From assembly GCA_020847445.1 (NCBI GenBank), contig JADLBY010000190.1, positions 1 to 36,102 of the forward strand: a DNA stretch of 36,102 nucleotides, written 5' to 3'. The notes under the pieces were generated by a model that saw only the letters and a list, made by a program, of their open reading frames with translations, was not told the origin of the DNA and did not search any database. This document shows, piece after piece, positions 25,170 to 34,544 of this stretch. Origin of the DNA: Sphingomonadaceae bacterium (GTDB taxonomy: Bacteria > Pseudomonadota > Alphaproteobacteria > Sphingomonadales > Sphingomonadaceae). Position 1 is the first letter of the stretch, and every line of letters starts with the position of its first letter. The position numbers and the translations under genes are program-made.

Positions 25170-26309
25170 TCAGCCGGTAACGACCGCGCCGCCCGAAACC
25201 AGATTTTCGACCTCGGCAGAGGCCAGACCCGCCTCGCCCAGTATCGCGGCATAATCGCCACCGCGCGACGCAATCGTGAAGCTGTCGGCCCGGCTCTGGC
25301 TCGACAGGCGCGGGGCGATCTGGGGATGCAGCCATTTTCCGTCCTGCACCACCGCGCTGCGCTCTGCATTGGCCGGATGTGCCGCCGCCTCGGAATAGTC
25401 GAGCACCGGCGTGACGCAGGCGTCGGTCAGCGCAAACACCGCCTCCCACTCGTCGCGCGTTTTTGAGGCGAACACCGCCTCCAGCTGTGCGTGCTGCTGT
25501 GCCCATTTCGAACGGTCGTGCTGGCCGCCATAGGTGTCGGCATCGATCGGCAGCCGCTCCATCATCGCGGCGAAGAATTGCGGTTCGATACAGCCGACCG
25601 CCACATATTTGCCATCGCTGGTCGCATAGCAGCGATAGAAGGGCGCGGCACCATCGAGCAGGTTTGCCTCGCGGTCGGTGCGCCATTGGCCAAGCCCTGC
25701 CATGCCGTGGACGAAGCTCATCAGGCTGTGGGTGCCATCGATGATCGCGGCATCGACGATATTGCCCTTGCCGGTGGTCGCACGCTCGACCAGCGCCGCC
25801 AGGATACCGGTGACAAGGAACATCGTGCCCCCGCCAAAATCCCCTACCATGTTGAGCGGCGGCACCGGCGGCTGGCCTGCCTTGCCGATCGCGTTCAACA
25901 CGCCGGTCATGCTGATATAGTTGATGTCATGTCCCGCCATCTGGCTCCACGGGCCGGTCTGGCCCCAGCCGGTCATGCGGCCATAGATCAGCCCCGGATT
26001 GACCGCATGGCAGGCATCGGGGCCGACCCCCATGCGCTCTGTCACGCCGGGACGCAGCCCTTCAATCAGAATATCGGCCCCGGCGACCAGCTTGAGCAGC
26101 GCCTCAACCGCTTCGGGTTTTTTAAGGTCTAGCATGATCGATCGCTTGCCGCGCCCGTCAACCGCCTTGGGCAGCGCGGGGCCGGGCCGGTCGACGACGA
26201 TCACATCCGCACCCATATCTGCCAGCAACTGCCCCGCATAGGGGCCGGGGCCGATCCCCGCCAGTTCGATTACCTTGATGCCGTTCAGCGGGCCTTGACG
26301 TGCGGACAT
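25170..26309 (-). CDS. CaiB/BaiF family protein, alpha-methylacyl-CoA racemase-like
   Basis: 379 residues from ATG 26309 (GGAGAGAG upstream). Family motifs are GIKVIELAGIGPGPYAGQLLADMGADVI at the N-terminus, KRSIMLDLKKPE, ADILIEGLRPGVTERMGVG, MTGWGQTGPW followed by GHDINYISMTG (catalytic-type histidine), and the DGTHSLMSF aspartate segment. These match AMACR-type racemases more closely than formyl-CoA transferases, by the G-P-G-P-Y-A start and the overall length near 380. Such enzymes epimerise 2-methylacyl-CoA esters during degradation of branched chains, including sterol side chains. Upstream in-frame extension to 26480 runs into low-complexity repeat and is rejected. Confidence 0.85.
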   Translation of the reverse strand: MSARQGPLNGIKVIELAGIGPGPYAGQLLADMGADVIVVDRPGPALPKAVDGRGKRSIMLDLKKPEAVEALLKLVAGADILIEGLRPGVTERMGVGPDACHAVNPGLIYGRMTGWGQTGPWSQMAGHDINYISMTGVLNAIGKAGQPPVPPLNMVGDFGGGTMFLVTGILAALVERATTGKGNIVDAAIIDGTHSLMSFVHGMAGLGQWRTDREANLLDGAAPFYRCYATSDGKYVAVGCIEPQFFAAMMERLPIDADTYGGQHDRSKWAQQHAQLEAVFASKTRDEWEAVFALTDACVTPVLDYSEAAAHPANAERSAVVQDGKWLHPQIAPRLSSQSRADSFTIASRGGDYAAILGEAGLASAEVENLVSGGAVVTG

Positions 26310-26438
26310 GCGCTCTCTCCGTTTAATCGCTCGATTAAACCTGCTTAGGATGGAGCGGAGGCGACGGCAAGGGTGATTTGCGACTGCCGGGTGCGGGTTT
26401 GTTTTCGGCGGTGTGACTGTTGGGGTGGGTTTGTTTTT

Positions 26439-26562
26439 CTTAGAAGAAAGAAGGAAATAAGAAAGAAGCGCGTAGCGCAATCAAATCAATCATCGCATAT
26501 ATAGGATGCGTTCTTATTGTTGGGCTGCGCCCCTTCTTCCTTCTTTCCTTCTTTCTTCTGAG
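26439..26562. repeat. Long purine-rich inverted repeat between acs and the racemase-like gene
   Basis: The left arm starting at 26439 and the right arm ending at 26562 match as reverse complements at 27 of 30 positions. The arms consist of GAAGAAAGAAGGAAA-like runs on one strand, with short GC patches inside. The loop is about 60 bases. It fills most of the 280-base gap 26310-26589, in which no gene is visible. It could act as a termination or RNA-stability structure downstream of acs. Confidence 0.75.
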
Positions 26563-26589
26563 GGAATCATAAACAACATTCCCACCGCA

Positions 26590-28551
<1,962 letters not shown>

Positions 28552-28653
28552 TCATTCTCTCCCGCTGATCGCCTCTTCACCACCAGCATTGCTGGAGTCA
28601 GCCGGACGTTTCAAGGGGAAAGAGCAGGCTCGGCTACCGCCCGGGGGCAGGAC

Positions 28654-29781
28654 CTAGTCGACATCCTCGACCGCAACCGCCTCACCGGTCACGCGCTGCG
28701 CCAGCGCGGCGGCGATGAAATCGTCGAGATCACCGTCGAGCACGTCGGCAGGCGTCGGGCTGGTCACGCCGGTGCGCAGATCCTTCACCATCTGATAGGG
28801 TTGCAGCACATAGGAACGGATCTGGTGGCCCCAGCCGATATCGGTCTTCGCCGCATGTTCGGCGCTCGCCGCTTCCTCGCGCTTGCGCATTTCGGCTTCG
28901 TACATCCGCGCCTTCAGCATCCCCATCGCGATTTCGCGGTTCTTGTGCTGGCTGCGGTCGACCTGGCTGGCGACGACGATGCCCGAAGGCATATGGGTGA
29001 TGCGCACCGCCGAGTCGGTGGTGTTGACGTGCTGGCCGCCCGCACCGCTCGCCCGGTAGGTATCGATTTTCAGGTCGGCGGGGTTGATGTCGATTTCGAA
29101 ACTGTCGTCGATCACCGGATAGACCCAGACCGAGCTGAACGAGGTGTGCCGCCGTGCCGAGCTGTCATAGGGCGAAATGCGCACCAGACGGTGCACGCCG
29201 CTTTCGGTCTTGGCATAGCCATAGGCATTTTCGCCCTTGACCTGGATGGTCGCGGCCTTGATGCCTGCGGTGTCGCCCGCCTGATATTCGATGGTATCGA
29301 CCTTGAAGCCGCGCTGCTCGGCCCAGCGTGTGTACATGCGGAACAGCATTTCGGCCCAGTCCTGGCTTTCGGTGCCGCCTGCGCCTGCATGGATTTCGAT
29401 GAAGGTGTCGAGCGGATCGGCCTCGCCCGAAAGCAGCGCCGAAACCTTGTCCCTGTCCGCCCGGTCGGCGAGCGCCTTCAAAGAGGCGACGCCTTCGTCG
29501 GCCAGCGCTTCGTCGCCCTCCATTTCGGCCAGTTCGATCAGTTCGACGGTGCCGCTCTTGTCGGCATCGATTTCGCGTACCGTCGCCACCGCAGCCTCGA
29601 GACGGCGGCGCTCGCGCATCACTTCCTCGGCCTGTTTGGGGTTATCCCACAGCTTGGGGTCCTCGACCCGCGCGTTCAGCTCGTCGAGACGGCGCAGCGC
29701 GCGATCCCAGTCGAGCGACATCTTGACGAGGTTGAGGGCGGCGTCGATCCGGTCGACCAGGGCTTGCGCATCGGCGCGCAT
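28654..29781 (-). CDS. prfB: Peptide chain release factor 2
   Basis: 375 residues. The GGQ catalytic loop is SGAGGQHVNTTDSAVRITH, and the class signature is GVHRLVRISPYDSSARRHTSFSSVWVYP. The stop-codon reading tripeptide, SPF in E. coli RF2, is SPY here. The N-terminal helix (MRADAQALVDRIDAALNLVKMSLDWD) reads straight through where E. coli has the internal TGA frameshift site, so no programmed frameshift is needed. It terminates at UGA and UAA. It stands alone on the minus strand. Confidence 0.96.
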   Translation of the reverse strand: MRADAQALVDRIDAALNLVKMSLDWDRALRRLDELNARVEDPKLWDNPKQAEEVMRERRRLEAAVATVREIDADKSGTVELIELAEMEGDEALADEGVASLKALADRADRDKVSALLSGEADPLDTFIEIHAGAGGTESQDWAEMLFRMYTRWAEQRGFKVDTIEYQAGDTAGIKAATIQVKGENAYGYAKTESGVHRLVRISPYDSSARRHTSFSSVWVYPVIDDSFEIDINPADLKIDTYRASGAGGQHVNTTDSAVRITHMPSGIVVASQVDRSQHKNREIAMGMLKARMYEAEMRKREEAASAEHAAKTDIGWGHQIRSYVLQPYQMVKDLRTGVTSPTPADVLDGDLDDFIAAALAQRVTGEAVAVEDVD

Positions 29782-29867
29782 GGGGAAACTCCAGAATATC
29801 AGGCTTGGTTACAGGATGCGGCCTTTAGCCGAAAGCGTTGGCGAGTCAAAGCTGGCAGAACAAAATG

Positions 29868-30581
29868 TCAGTCGGCCCGCCGCGTCATTTCCACCCACAG
29901 CCCGGTGCCGCCATATTGTGCCGTCATCCCGCCCAGCACCCCCGCCCAATAGGCATCATTGCCATGGTCGGACCGCCAGTCGAGCAGCGCGCCGGTCAGG
30001 CTGTGCAGATCATATTCCTGCGTGAAGCCGATGGCGCCATGCACCTGATGCGCAATCGACGTCGCTTGCCCGATCGCCCGGTTGGTGCGCAGTTTCGCGC
30101 AGGCGATCTCGAACAGCACCGCCTCTGCATCGCCGCCTGCCCGGTCGAGCGCCGCCGCCGCCGCCGCGCCTGCGACATTGACCGCCGCCGCCTCGGTCGC
30201 GAAGATGGCGAGCACCTGCTGCACCGCCTGGAATTTGCCGAGCGGTTTGCCGAACTGCTGGCGCGTGTTGACGTGGTCGATGCTCATCGCCAGCGCGGCG
30301 TCGATCGCGCCTGCCGCCTGCGCGACGCGGATGAAGGCCCCGATCGGGCGCGATACCTCCCCGCCGACAATCGCCTCGCCAACCGGAAGATGCGGCACTT
30401 GCGCCCCCGCGCGGCGCAACACCGCGAACAGATCACCCCAATCCCCGCCAAAACCGCCATCGGCTTCGGGAACCAGCAACTGGCCGAAACCCGCCGCCTC
30501 GATCGGTGCCATGCCGACGGTCGCGGCTTCGGCGAAAACCGCCTCGGCGGTATCGCATAACAGGCTGCGCTGCTCGCTCAT
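29868..30581 (-). CDS. Acyl-CoA dehydrogenase homologue lacking the middle domain
   Basis: 237 residues, against about 330-390 in the family. The N-terminal helical part (AAGFGQLLVPEADGGFGGDWGDLFAVLR) is followed, after a short link (LPVGEAIVGGEVSRP), directly by the C-terminal helical domain (IDHVNTRQQFGKPLGKFQAVQQ; IAHQVHGAIGFTQEYDLHSLT). The central beta-barrel that lines the flavin site is missing. Ten bases after the full-length dehydrogenase gene, so co-transcribed; it probably forms the second subunit of a heteromeric enzyme as in steroid-degrading FadE pairs. The internal loss could instead mark decay, but no stop or frameshift is seen. Confidence 0.78.
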   Translation of the reverse strand: MSEQRSLLCDTAEAVFAEAATVGMAPIEAAGFGQLLVPEADGGFGGDWGDLFAVLRRAGAQVPHLPVGEAIVGGEVSRPIGAFIRVAQAAGAIDAALAMSIDHVNTRQQFGKPLGKFQAVQQVLAIFATEAAAVNVAGAAAAAALDRAGGDAEAVLFEIACAKLRTNRAIGQATSIAHQVHGAIGFTQEYDLHSLTGALLDWRSDHGNDAYWAGVLGGMTAQYGGTGLWVEMTRRAD

Positions 30582-30591
30582 CCCGACACCC

Positions 30592-31725
30592 TCATCTCAG
30601 GCCGAGCCCCCTTGCGATGATGCCGCGGATGATCTCGCGCGTGCCGCCACGCAGCGAGAAACTGGGCGCAGCGATCAGCAGCGCGCGCATCAGCCGCGCC
30701 AGATCGTCCTGCCGGGTCGCGGGGCAATCGATCAGCGCCTGTACCCGTTGCGGCAGGCTCTGTTCGAAACTGTTGCCCAGATCCTTGACCATCGAGGCCT
30801 CTACCATCGGATCCTCGCCCGCCGCAAGCTTGGCGGCGGTCGACATGGACATCTGCCGCAGCGTCCACAATTCGGCGGTCAGTTCGCCGATCAGGGCGCG
30901 CAATTGCGGGTCCGGATCAGCGCCCGCCGCGTCGATCAGCGCGGTCATCAGCACATGGCTCGACAGGTAGCGCTCCGGCCCCGACCGTTCGAGCGCAAGT
31001 TCGGCGGTTGCCTGCGCCCAGCCCTGCCCGCGCGTGCCGACCAGCGCCCATTCGGGCAGCAGCACATCATCGAAAAACACTTCGTTGAAATGATGATCGC
31101 CGCCCATGTCGATGATCGGGCGGATGGTGATGCCGGGGGCATCCATCGGGATCAGGAATTGCGACAGCCCGGCGTTGCGCTCGCTGCCTTCCTCGCTGCG
31201 CACCAGCGCGAGCATGACATGGCTGATATGCGCGCCCGAGGTCCAGATTTTCTGCCCCGAAAGCCGCCAGCCATCGGCGCCGTGCCGCGCCGTGCTGCGC
31301 ACCGCCGCCAGATCGGACCCGGCCCCCGGTTCGGAAAGCCCGATACAGGTATAGATTTCTCCCCTGCAGATACCCGGCAGATAGGCCGCCTTTGCCGCAT
31401 CGCTGCCATAGCGCAGGATCAGCGGCGCGGTCTGCCGGTCGGCGATCCAGTGCGCCCCGACCGGCGCGCCCGCCGCCAGCAGTTCCTCGATCACGACATA
31501 GCGTTCCAGGGGATGGCGCGCATGGCCGCCGACTTCGCGGGGCAGGATCATGCCGAGAAAGCCCGCCACCCCCAGTGCGCGTGAAAATTCGGGATCGCCG
31601 ACGACCCAGCAATTGGGCACGCCCAGTTTCGCCTGATGCCGCGCCAGCAGGTCGCGCACCTCCTGCCGCAGCCGCGCAACATCGCCCGGCGGATCAAATG
31701 GATAGATGCTGAAGCTCTGCTGCAT
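30592..31725 (-). CDS. Acyl-CoA dehydrogenase
   Basis: 377 residues with the full three-domain fold: N-terminal helices (GFLGMILPREVGGHARHPLERYVVIEEL), the middle barrel with YTCIGLSEPGAGSDLAAVRS and GQKIWTSGAHISH, and C-terminal helices (GTRGQGWAQATAELALERSGPER; SFSLRGGTREIIRGIIARGLGL). It should oxidise acyl-CoA esters at the alpha-beta position with FAD. The C-terminal GGTREI-type end is that of family members acting on bulky substrates such as sterol-derived side chains. It is transcribed first of the pair. The MITE-like element lies 82 bases upstream. Confidence 0.88.
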   Translation of the reverse strand: MQQSFSIYPFDPPGDVARLRQEVRDLLARHQAKLGVPNCWVVGDPEFSRALGVAGFLGMILPREVGGHARHPLERYVVIEELLAAGAPVGAHWIADRQTAPLILRYGSDAAKAAYLPGICRGEIYTCIGLSEPGAGSDLAAVRSTARHGADGWRLSGQKIWTSGAHISHVMLALVRSEEGSERNAGLSQFLIPMDAPGITIRPIIDMGGDHHFNEVFFDDVLLPEWALVGTRGQGWAQATAELALERSGPERYLSSHVLMTALIDAAGADPDPQLRALIGELTAELWTLRQMSMSTAAKLAAGEDPMVEASMVKDLGNSFEQSLPQRVQALIDCPATRQDDLARLMRALLIAAPSFSLRGGTREIIRGIIARGLGLR

Positions 31726-31806
31726 TGCCCTCTCTTATGCGCTGCCATGCCAGCCGCAAAGGGGCGGCGCAAGAGCGCACTCTCCCCTGTTGCCCGCGTC
31801 TGTGCC

Positions 31807-31947
31807 AGAGCCTGTCCCGTGTAGTTGGCAGCGTCGGCACGGCGCCGATTTTGGCCCAGCACGAGGAATGAGGACGGAGCCATGCTGATGCATAGTGACC
31901 GACGAATGACGCGATGACGATGCTTCCAACCAAGCGGGACAGGCTCT
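31807..31947. mobile_element. MITE-like element, 141 bp
   Basis: Perfect 13-bp terminal inverted repeats AGAGCCTGTCCCG (31807-31819) and CGGGACAGGCTCT (31935-31947). Similarity continues inward for about 25 more bases with scattered mismatches. There is no coding capacity. It lies in the 233-base gap between the acyl-CoA dehydrogenase start and the DUF167 gene; the remaining sequence of that gap shows nothing clear. No obvious target duplication is seen. Confidence 0.7.
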
Positions 31948-31958
31948 AAAGCCCCTGC

Positions 31959-32240
31959 ATGGCCCGCCCCGCTTCCCCCACGGCTGACGAGATCCTCGCG
32001 CTTCTGGACGCCAGCGGAGCGATGACGCTGCGCGTCGTGCCGGGCGCAAGGATCGAAAAGGCGGCGATCGAAAACGGCGCGCTCAAGCTGTGGACGCGCA
32101 CCGCGCCGGAGGACGGAAAGGCGACCCGGGCGGTGCTCGCGCAACTGGCGGCACTGCTCGACCTGTCTGTGCGCCGGATCGAACTTGTCAGCGGCGCAAC
32201 CTCGCGCGAAAAACGGGTGCGGATACTGGCCGACGCATAG
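31959..32240 (+). CDS. DUF167 (YggU family) protein
   Basis: 93 residues. The typical strand MTLRVVPGARIEKAAIENGALKLWTRTAPEDGKA is followed by A-V-L-A-Q-L-A-A-L-L-D-L and VSGATSREKRVRI, which match the family's V-x-P-x-A and SGxxSRxK motifs. Function unknown; homologues are small single-domain proteins. ATG 31959 lies 12 bases beyond the MITE-like end, so its promoter may have been supplied or replaced by that element. Confidence 0.9.
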   Translation: MARPASPTADEILALLDASGAMTLRVVPGARIEKAAIENGALKLWTRTAPEDGKATRAVLAQLAALLDLSVRRIELVSGATSREKRVRILADA

Positions 32241-32263
32241 GGTGCCGCAAACGGCCTGTGCCC

Positions 32264-32291
32264 GTTGCGCAGCCAGCCGGGCTGGCGCAAC
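32264..32291. terminator. Hairpin between convergent genes
   Basis: GTTGC pairs with GCAAC and GCCAGC with GCTGGC, around CGG with a small bulge. It lies between the DUF167 stop and the lipoprotein stop. No T-tract follows, so it is only a possible terminator. Confidence 0.4.
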
Positions 32292-32292
32292 C

Positions 32293-33042
32293 CTATTCGG
32301 GCGCTACCGCCTCCCAATCATAGATCCCCGCATCGGCCATCAATGCAAGGCTCAGCCTGGTGCCGCGAATGGTATAGCTGCGCACAAAACCCATATCGCG
32401 CGCAATCTGCGTATCCATCGCGCCCGGCTGACACATGGCGCGCGTCATCCCCCCGCCTTGTATCTCCAGTCCGCCCCCCGTCGGCGAACCGGGTGTCGCC
32501 GCCCATTTGCCCGCCAGCCTGTTGCAGTCGAGTTGCGCCGACAGCGAACCGTCGCTGGCAAAGTGCAGCAGATATTTTTCCGGGTTTGGCGGAATTCGGG
32601 TGCCGATGCTGTCGTCCGACGACTGGAAATGCACCAGACGCCAGCGCGTTCCGGGCAGACCGCGCGTGACCGGCGGGGAAACAGGCGGCTGGATTCCAGG
32701 CGGATTGGCCGGGTCGATTTCGGTGCAGCTCAGCTCGTCGCCATCGGGCGCGGTCCACGTCGTATCCCTGCCTTTTCCGCGCAGGATGTAGCCGCCACCG
32801 GCATAGGCATAGCCCGAACCCGACGGCTGCTGGGTCAGGACATGGCTCTCGGTGCCCCGCTTCACCACGGCCTTGTCGCCTGAAAAGGCCACATCCAGCC
32901 GCGTTCCTTCACCGCACATGAAACTCGCCTCGATCGCGTCGGTGGGCGGCTCCGCAATCCCGTCGCCATGGGTGGCACATCCGGCAAGCATCATTGTCGT
33001 GCCAGCCAGTAATCCGGCAAATTTCAATGCCGTTCGCTTCAT
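32293..33042 (-). CDS. Lipoprotein with MliC-like and META domains
   Basis: 249 residues from ATG 33042 (AGGAG upstream). A basic start and hydrophobic stretch end in the lipobox M-L-A-G-C, so the mature protein is lipidated at Cys. The first domain (about 35-110), with SFMCGEGTRLDVAFSGDKAVVKRG and GGGYILRGKGRDTTWTAPDGDELSC, matches the MliC/PliC C-type lysozyme-inhibitor fold, including its paired cysteines. After a proline-rich linker, LPGTRWRLVHFQ and LQLDCNRLAG-like SAQLDCNRLAGKW mark a META (HslJ-like) domain. Fusion of the two suggests an envelope-defence or stress lipoprotein. Lysozyme inhibition is inferred. It is monocistronic. Confidence 0.8.
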   Translation of the reverse strand: MKRTALKFAGLLAGTTMMLAGCATHGDGIAEPPTDAIEASFMCGEGTRLDVAFSGDKAVVKRGTESHVLTQQPSGSGYAYAGGGYILRGKGRDTTWTAPDGDELSCTEIDPANPPGIQPPVSPPVTRGLPGTRWRLVHFQSSDDSIGTRIPPNPEKYLLHFASDGSLSAQLDCNRLAGKWAATPGSPTGGGLEIQGGGMTRAMCQPGAMDTQIARDMGFVRSYTIRGTRLSLALMADAGIYDWEAVAPE

Positions 33043-33114
33043 AACCGAATCTCCTTGTTCCGCCCGGCTATGGCCTGACCGGCGGCGGCGCATGCGCAAC
33101 AATAGATGCCGACC

Positions 33115-33909
33115 CTAGTTCCGGAAGCTGGAATCGATCCGGTCGAGCTTGCGCAGCAGCGCGGGCCAGGCCAGGCCCTGGGCGACCATCGCCATGCCAC
33201 CGGCGGGCGATTGCCCCTCCACCTTGCCCTCGACGCCCTGCGGCGGCGTGTGCAGATTTTCGCGGCCCGCCGACAGCATCCTGACCTGCGCGTCGCAGGC
33301 GCGTTCGAGGAAATAGAGCCGCAGGAAACAGTCGGCCACGCTCTGCCCCACCGCCAGCGTGCCGTGGTTGCGCAGGATCATCGCATGCTTTTCGCCCAGA
33401 TCCTGCACCAGCCGCTCACGCTCGTCGAGGTCGGTCGCGATGCCTTCATATTCATGATAGGCGACATTGTGCTTGGCGATCATCGCGGTCTGGGTGTGCG
33501 GCAGCAGCCCTTCAGCCATCGCGCTGACCGCCTGCCCGGCAGGGGTGTGGAGGTGCATCACCGCATGCGCATCCTCGCGCGCCATGTGGATCGCCGAATG
33601 GATGGTGAAACCGGCGGGGTTCACCGGATGCGCGGTCGGCACCACCGGCTGGCCTTCGACATCGATCTTGACGAGGCTCGACGCGGTGATTTCCTCAAAC
33701 ATCATGTCATAGGGGTTGATCAGGAAATGATGTTCCGGCCCCGGCACACGGGCCGACAAATGGGTGAAGATCAGATCGTCCCAGCCATAATGCGCGACAA
33801 GCCGATAGGCAGCGGCGAGATCGACCCGAACCGCCCATTCCTCTTCGCTCACCGTATCGCGGATATGCTCGTCATTGGCGGCGGTGGCCGTGTTCATCAT
33901 TACCGACAT
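33115..33909 (-). CDS. Class II aldolase/adducin family protein
   Basis: 264 residues with the family's zinc-binding H-x-H in AVMHLHTPAGQA and a third histidine in MILRNHGTLAVG. WDDLIFTHLSARVPG and FLINPYDMMFEEITASSLVKID are typical of the adducin-head aldolases. Such proteins cleave or epimerise sugar- or hydroxyacid-like substrates with a metal ion; the substrate here is unknown. ATG 33909 follows AAGGAGAG. It is the third gene of an operon with the HD protein (22 bases upstream) and the membrane hydroxylase. Confidence 0.9.
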   Translation of the reverse strand: MSVMMNTATAANDEHIRDTVSEEEWAVRVDLAAAYRLVAHYGWDDLIFTHLSARVPGPEHHFLINPYDMMFEEITASSLVKIDVEGQPVVPTAHPVNPAGFTIHSAIHMAREDAHAVMHLHTPAGQAVSAMAEGLLPHTQTAMIAKHNVAYHEYEGIATDLDERERLVQDLGEKHAMILRNHGTLAVGQSVADCFLRLYFLERACDAQVRMLSAGRENLHTPPQGVEGKVEGQSPAGGMAMVAQGLAWPALLRKLDRIDSSFRN

Positions 33910-33931
33910 GGGTCTCTCCTTGATCTTCGCT

Positions 33932-34519
33932 TCAATCCATCGCGGCCTTGTAGACGCTGTTTTTCGGGCGTTCGAACAGCCGCATCACCATCGGTTCGAA
34001 AAATTCCAGCGGTTCGCTGTCATAATCCGGATCAAAGGCGGGGCAGTCATATTTCTCGATAAATTCTGCGGTGGCGGCATAATAGGGATGGTCGGCAAAC
34101 TGATCGCGCATGTCGCGGTTCAGGCCCAGATAGTGGAAGAAATTATAGCCCTGGAAAATCCCGTGATGCTGCACGATCCAGTGCAGTTCCTCCGACACAA
34201 AGGGCTTCAATATCGCGGCGGCGATATCGGGGTGGTTATAGGCCCCCAGCGTATCGCCAATATCGTGCAGCAGCGCCATCACCACATAATCCTCGCTACG
34301 TCCGTCGCGGTGCGCGCGGGTTGCGGTTTGCAGGCAATGTTGCAGCCGGTCGATCGCAAAGCCGCCGCAATCGCCCTCCAGCAGCCGCAGATGGTCAAGC
34401 ACGCGCGCCCCGCCATTGGCGGCAAAGGGCCGCAAATGCGTCATGATGATATCCCAGTCCTCCTGGGTGCCCTCGCTCATCGTGTGGAACCGGGCGGTCT
34501 TTTCCATCAGATCGGTCAT
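33932..34519 (-). CDS. HD-domain protein with PhnZ/MIOX-type metal ligands
   Basis: 195 residues. Metal-ligand pattern: His61 (DRLQH), His85-Asp86 (LLHDIGD), His96 (AYNHPD), His118/119 (VQHHG) and Asp158 (EKYD). Ordinary HD phosphohydrolases need H...HD...D. The two extra histidines match the six-ligand di-iron sites of PhnZ, TmpB and myo-inositol oxygenase, and the 24-residue step from His61 to His85 equals that of PhnZ as I recall it. The PhnZ substrate-anchoring glutamate is not evident. An oxygenase cleaving a C-C, C-P or similar bond is therefore plausible, but the substrate is unknown. An in-frame TTG at 34537 is less likely than ATG 34519. It sits between the membrane hydroxylase and aldolase genes, 25 and 22 bases away. 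Confidence 0.82.
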   Translation of the reverse strand: MTDLMEKTARFHTMSEGTQEDWDIIMTHLRPFAANGGARVLDHLRLLEGDCGGFAIDRLQHCLQTATRAHRDGRSEDYVVMALLHDIGDTLGAYNHPDIAAAILKPFVSEELHWIVQHHGIFQGYNFFHYLGLNRDMRDQFADHPYYAATAEFIEKYDCPAFDPDYDSEPLEFFEPMVMRLFERPKNSVYKAAMD

Positions 34520-34544
34520 GGCGCTCTCCTTGGCCAAATCTTAG

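Noticed and set aside
28654-29781. Programmed frameshift site in prfB
   Set aside because: I looked for the CTT-TGA-C type site near codon 25; the frame is continuous there.
30082-31584. 500-codon open frame on the plus strand
   Set aside because: Antisense to the acyl-CoA dehydrogenase pair; low-complexity composition.
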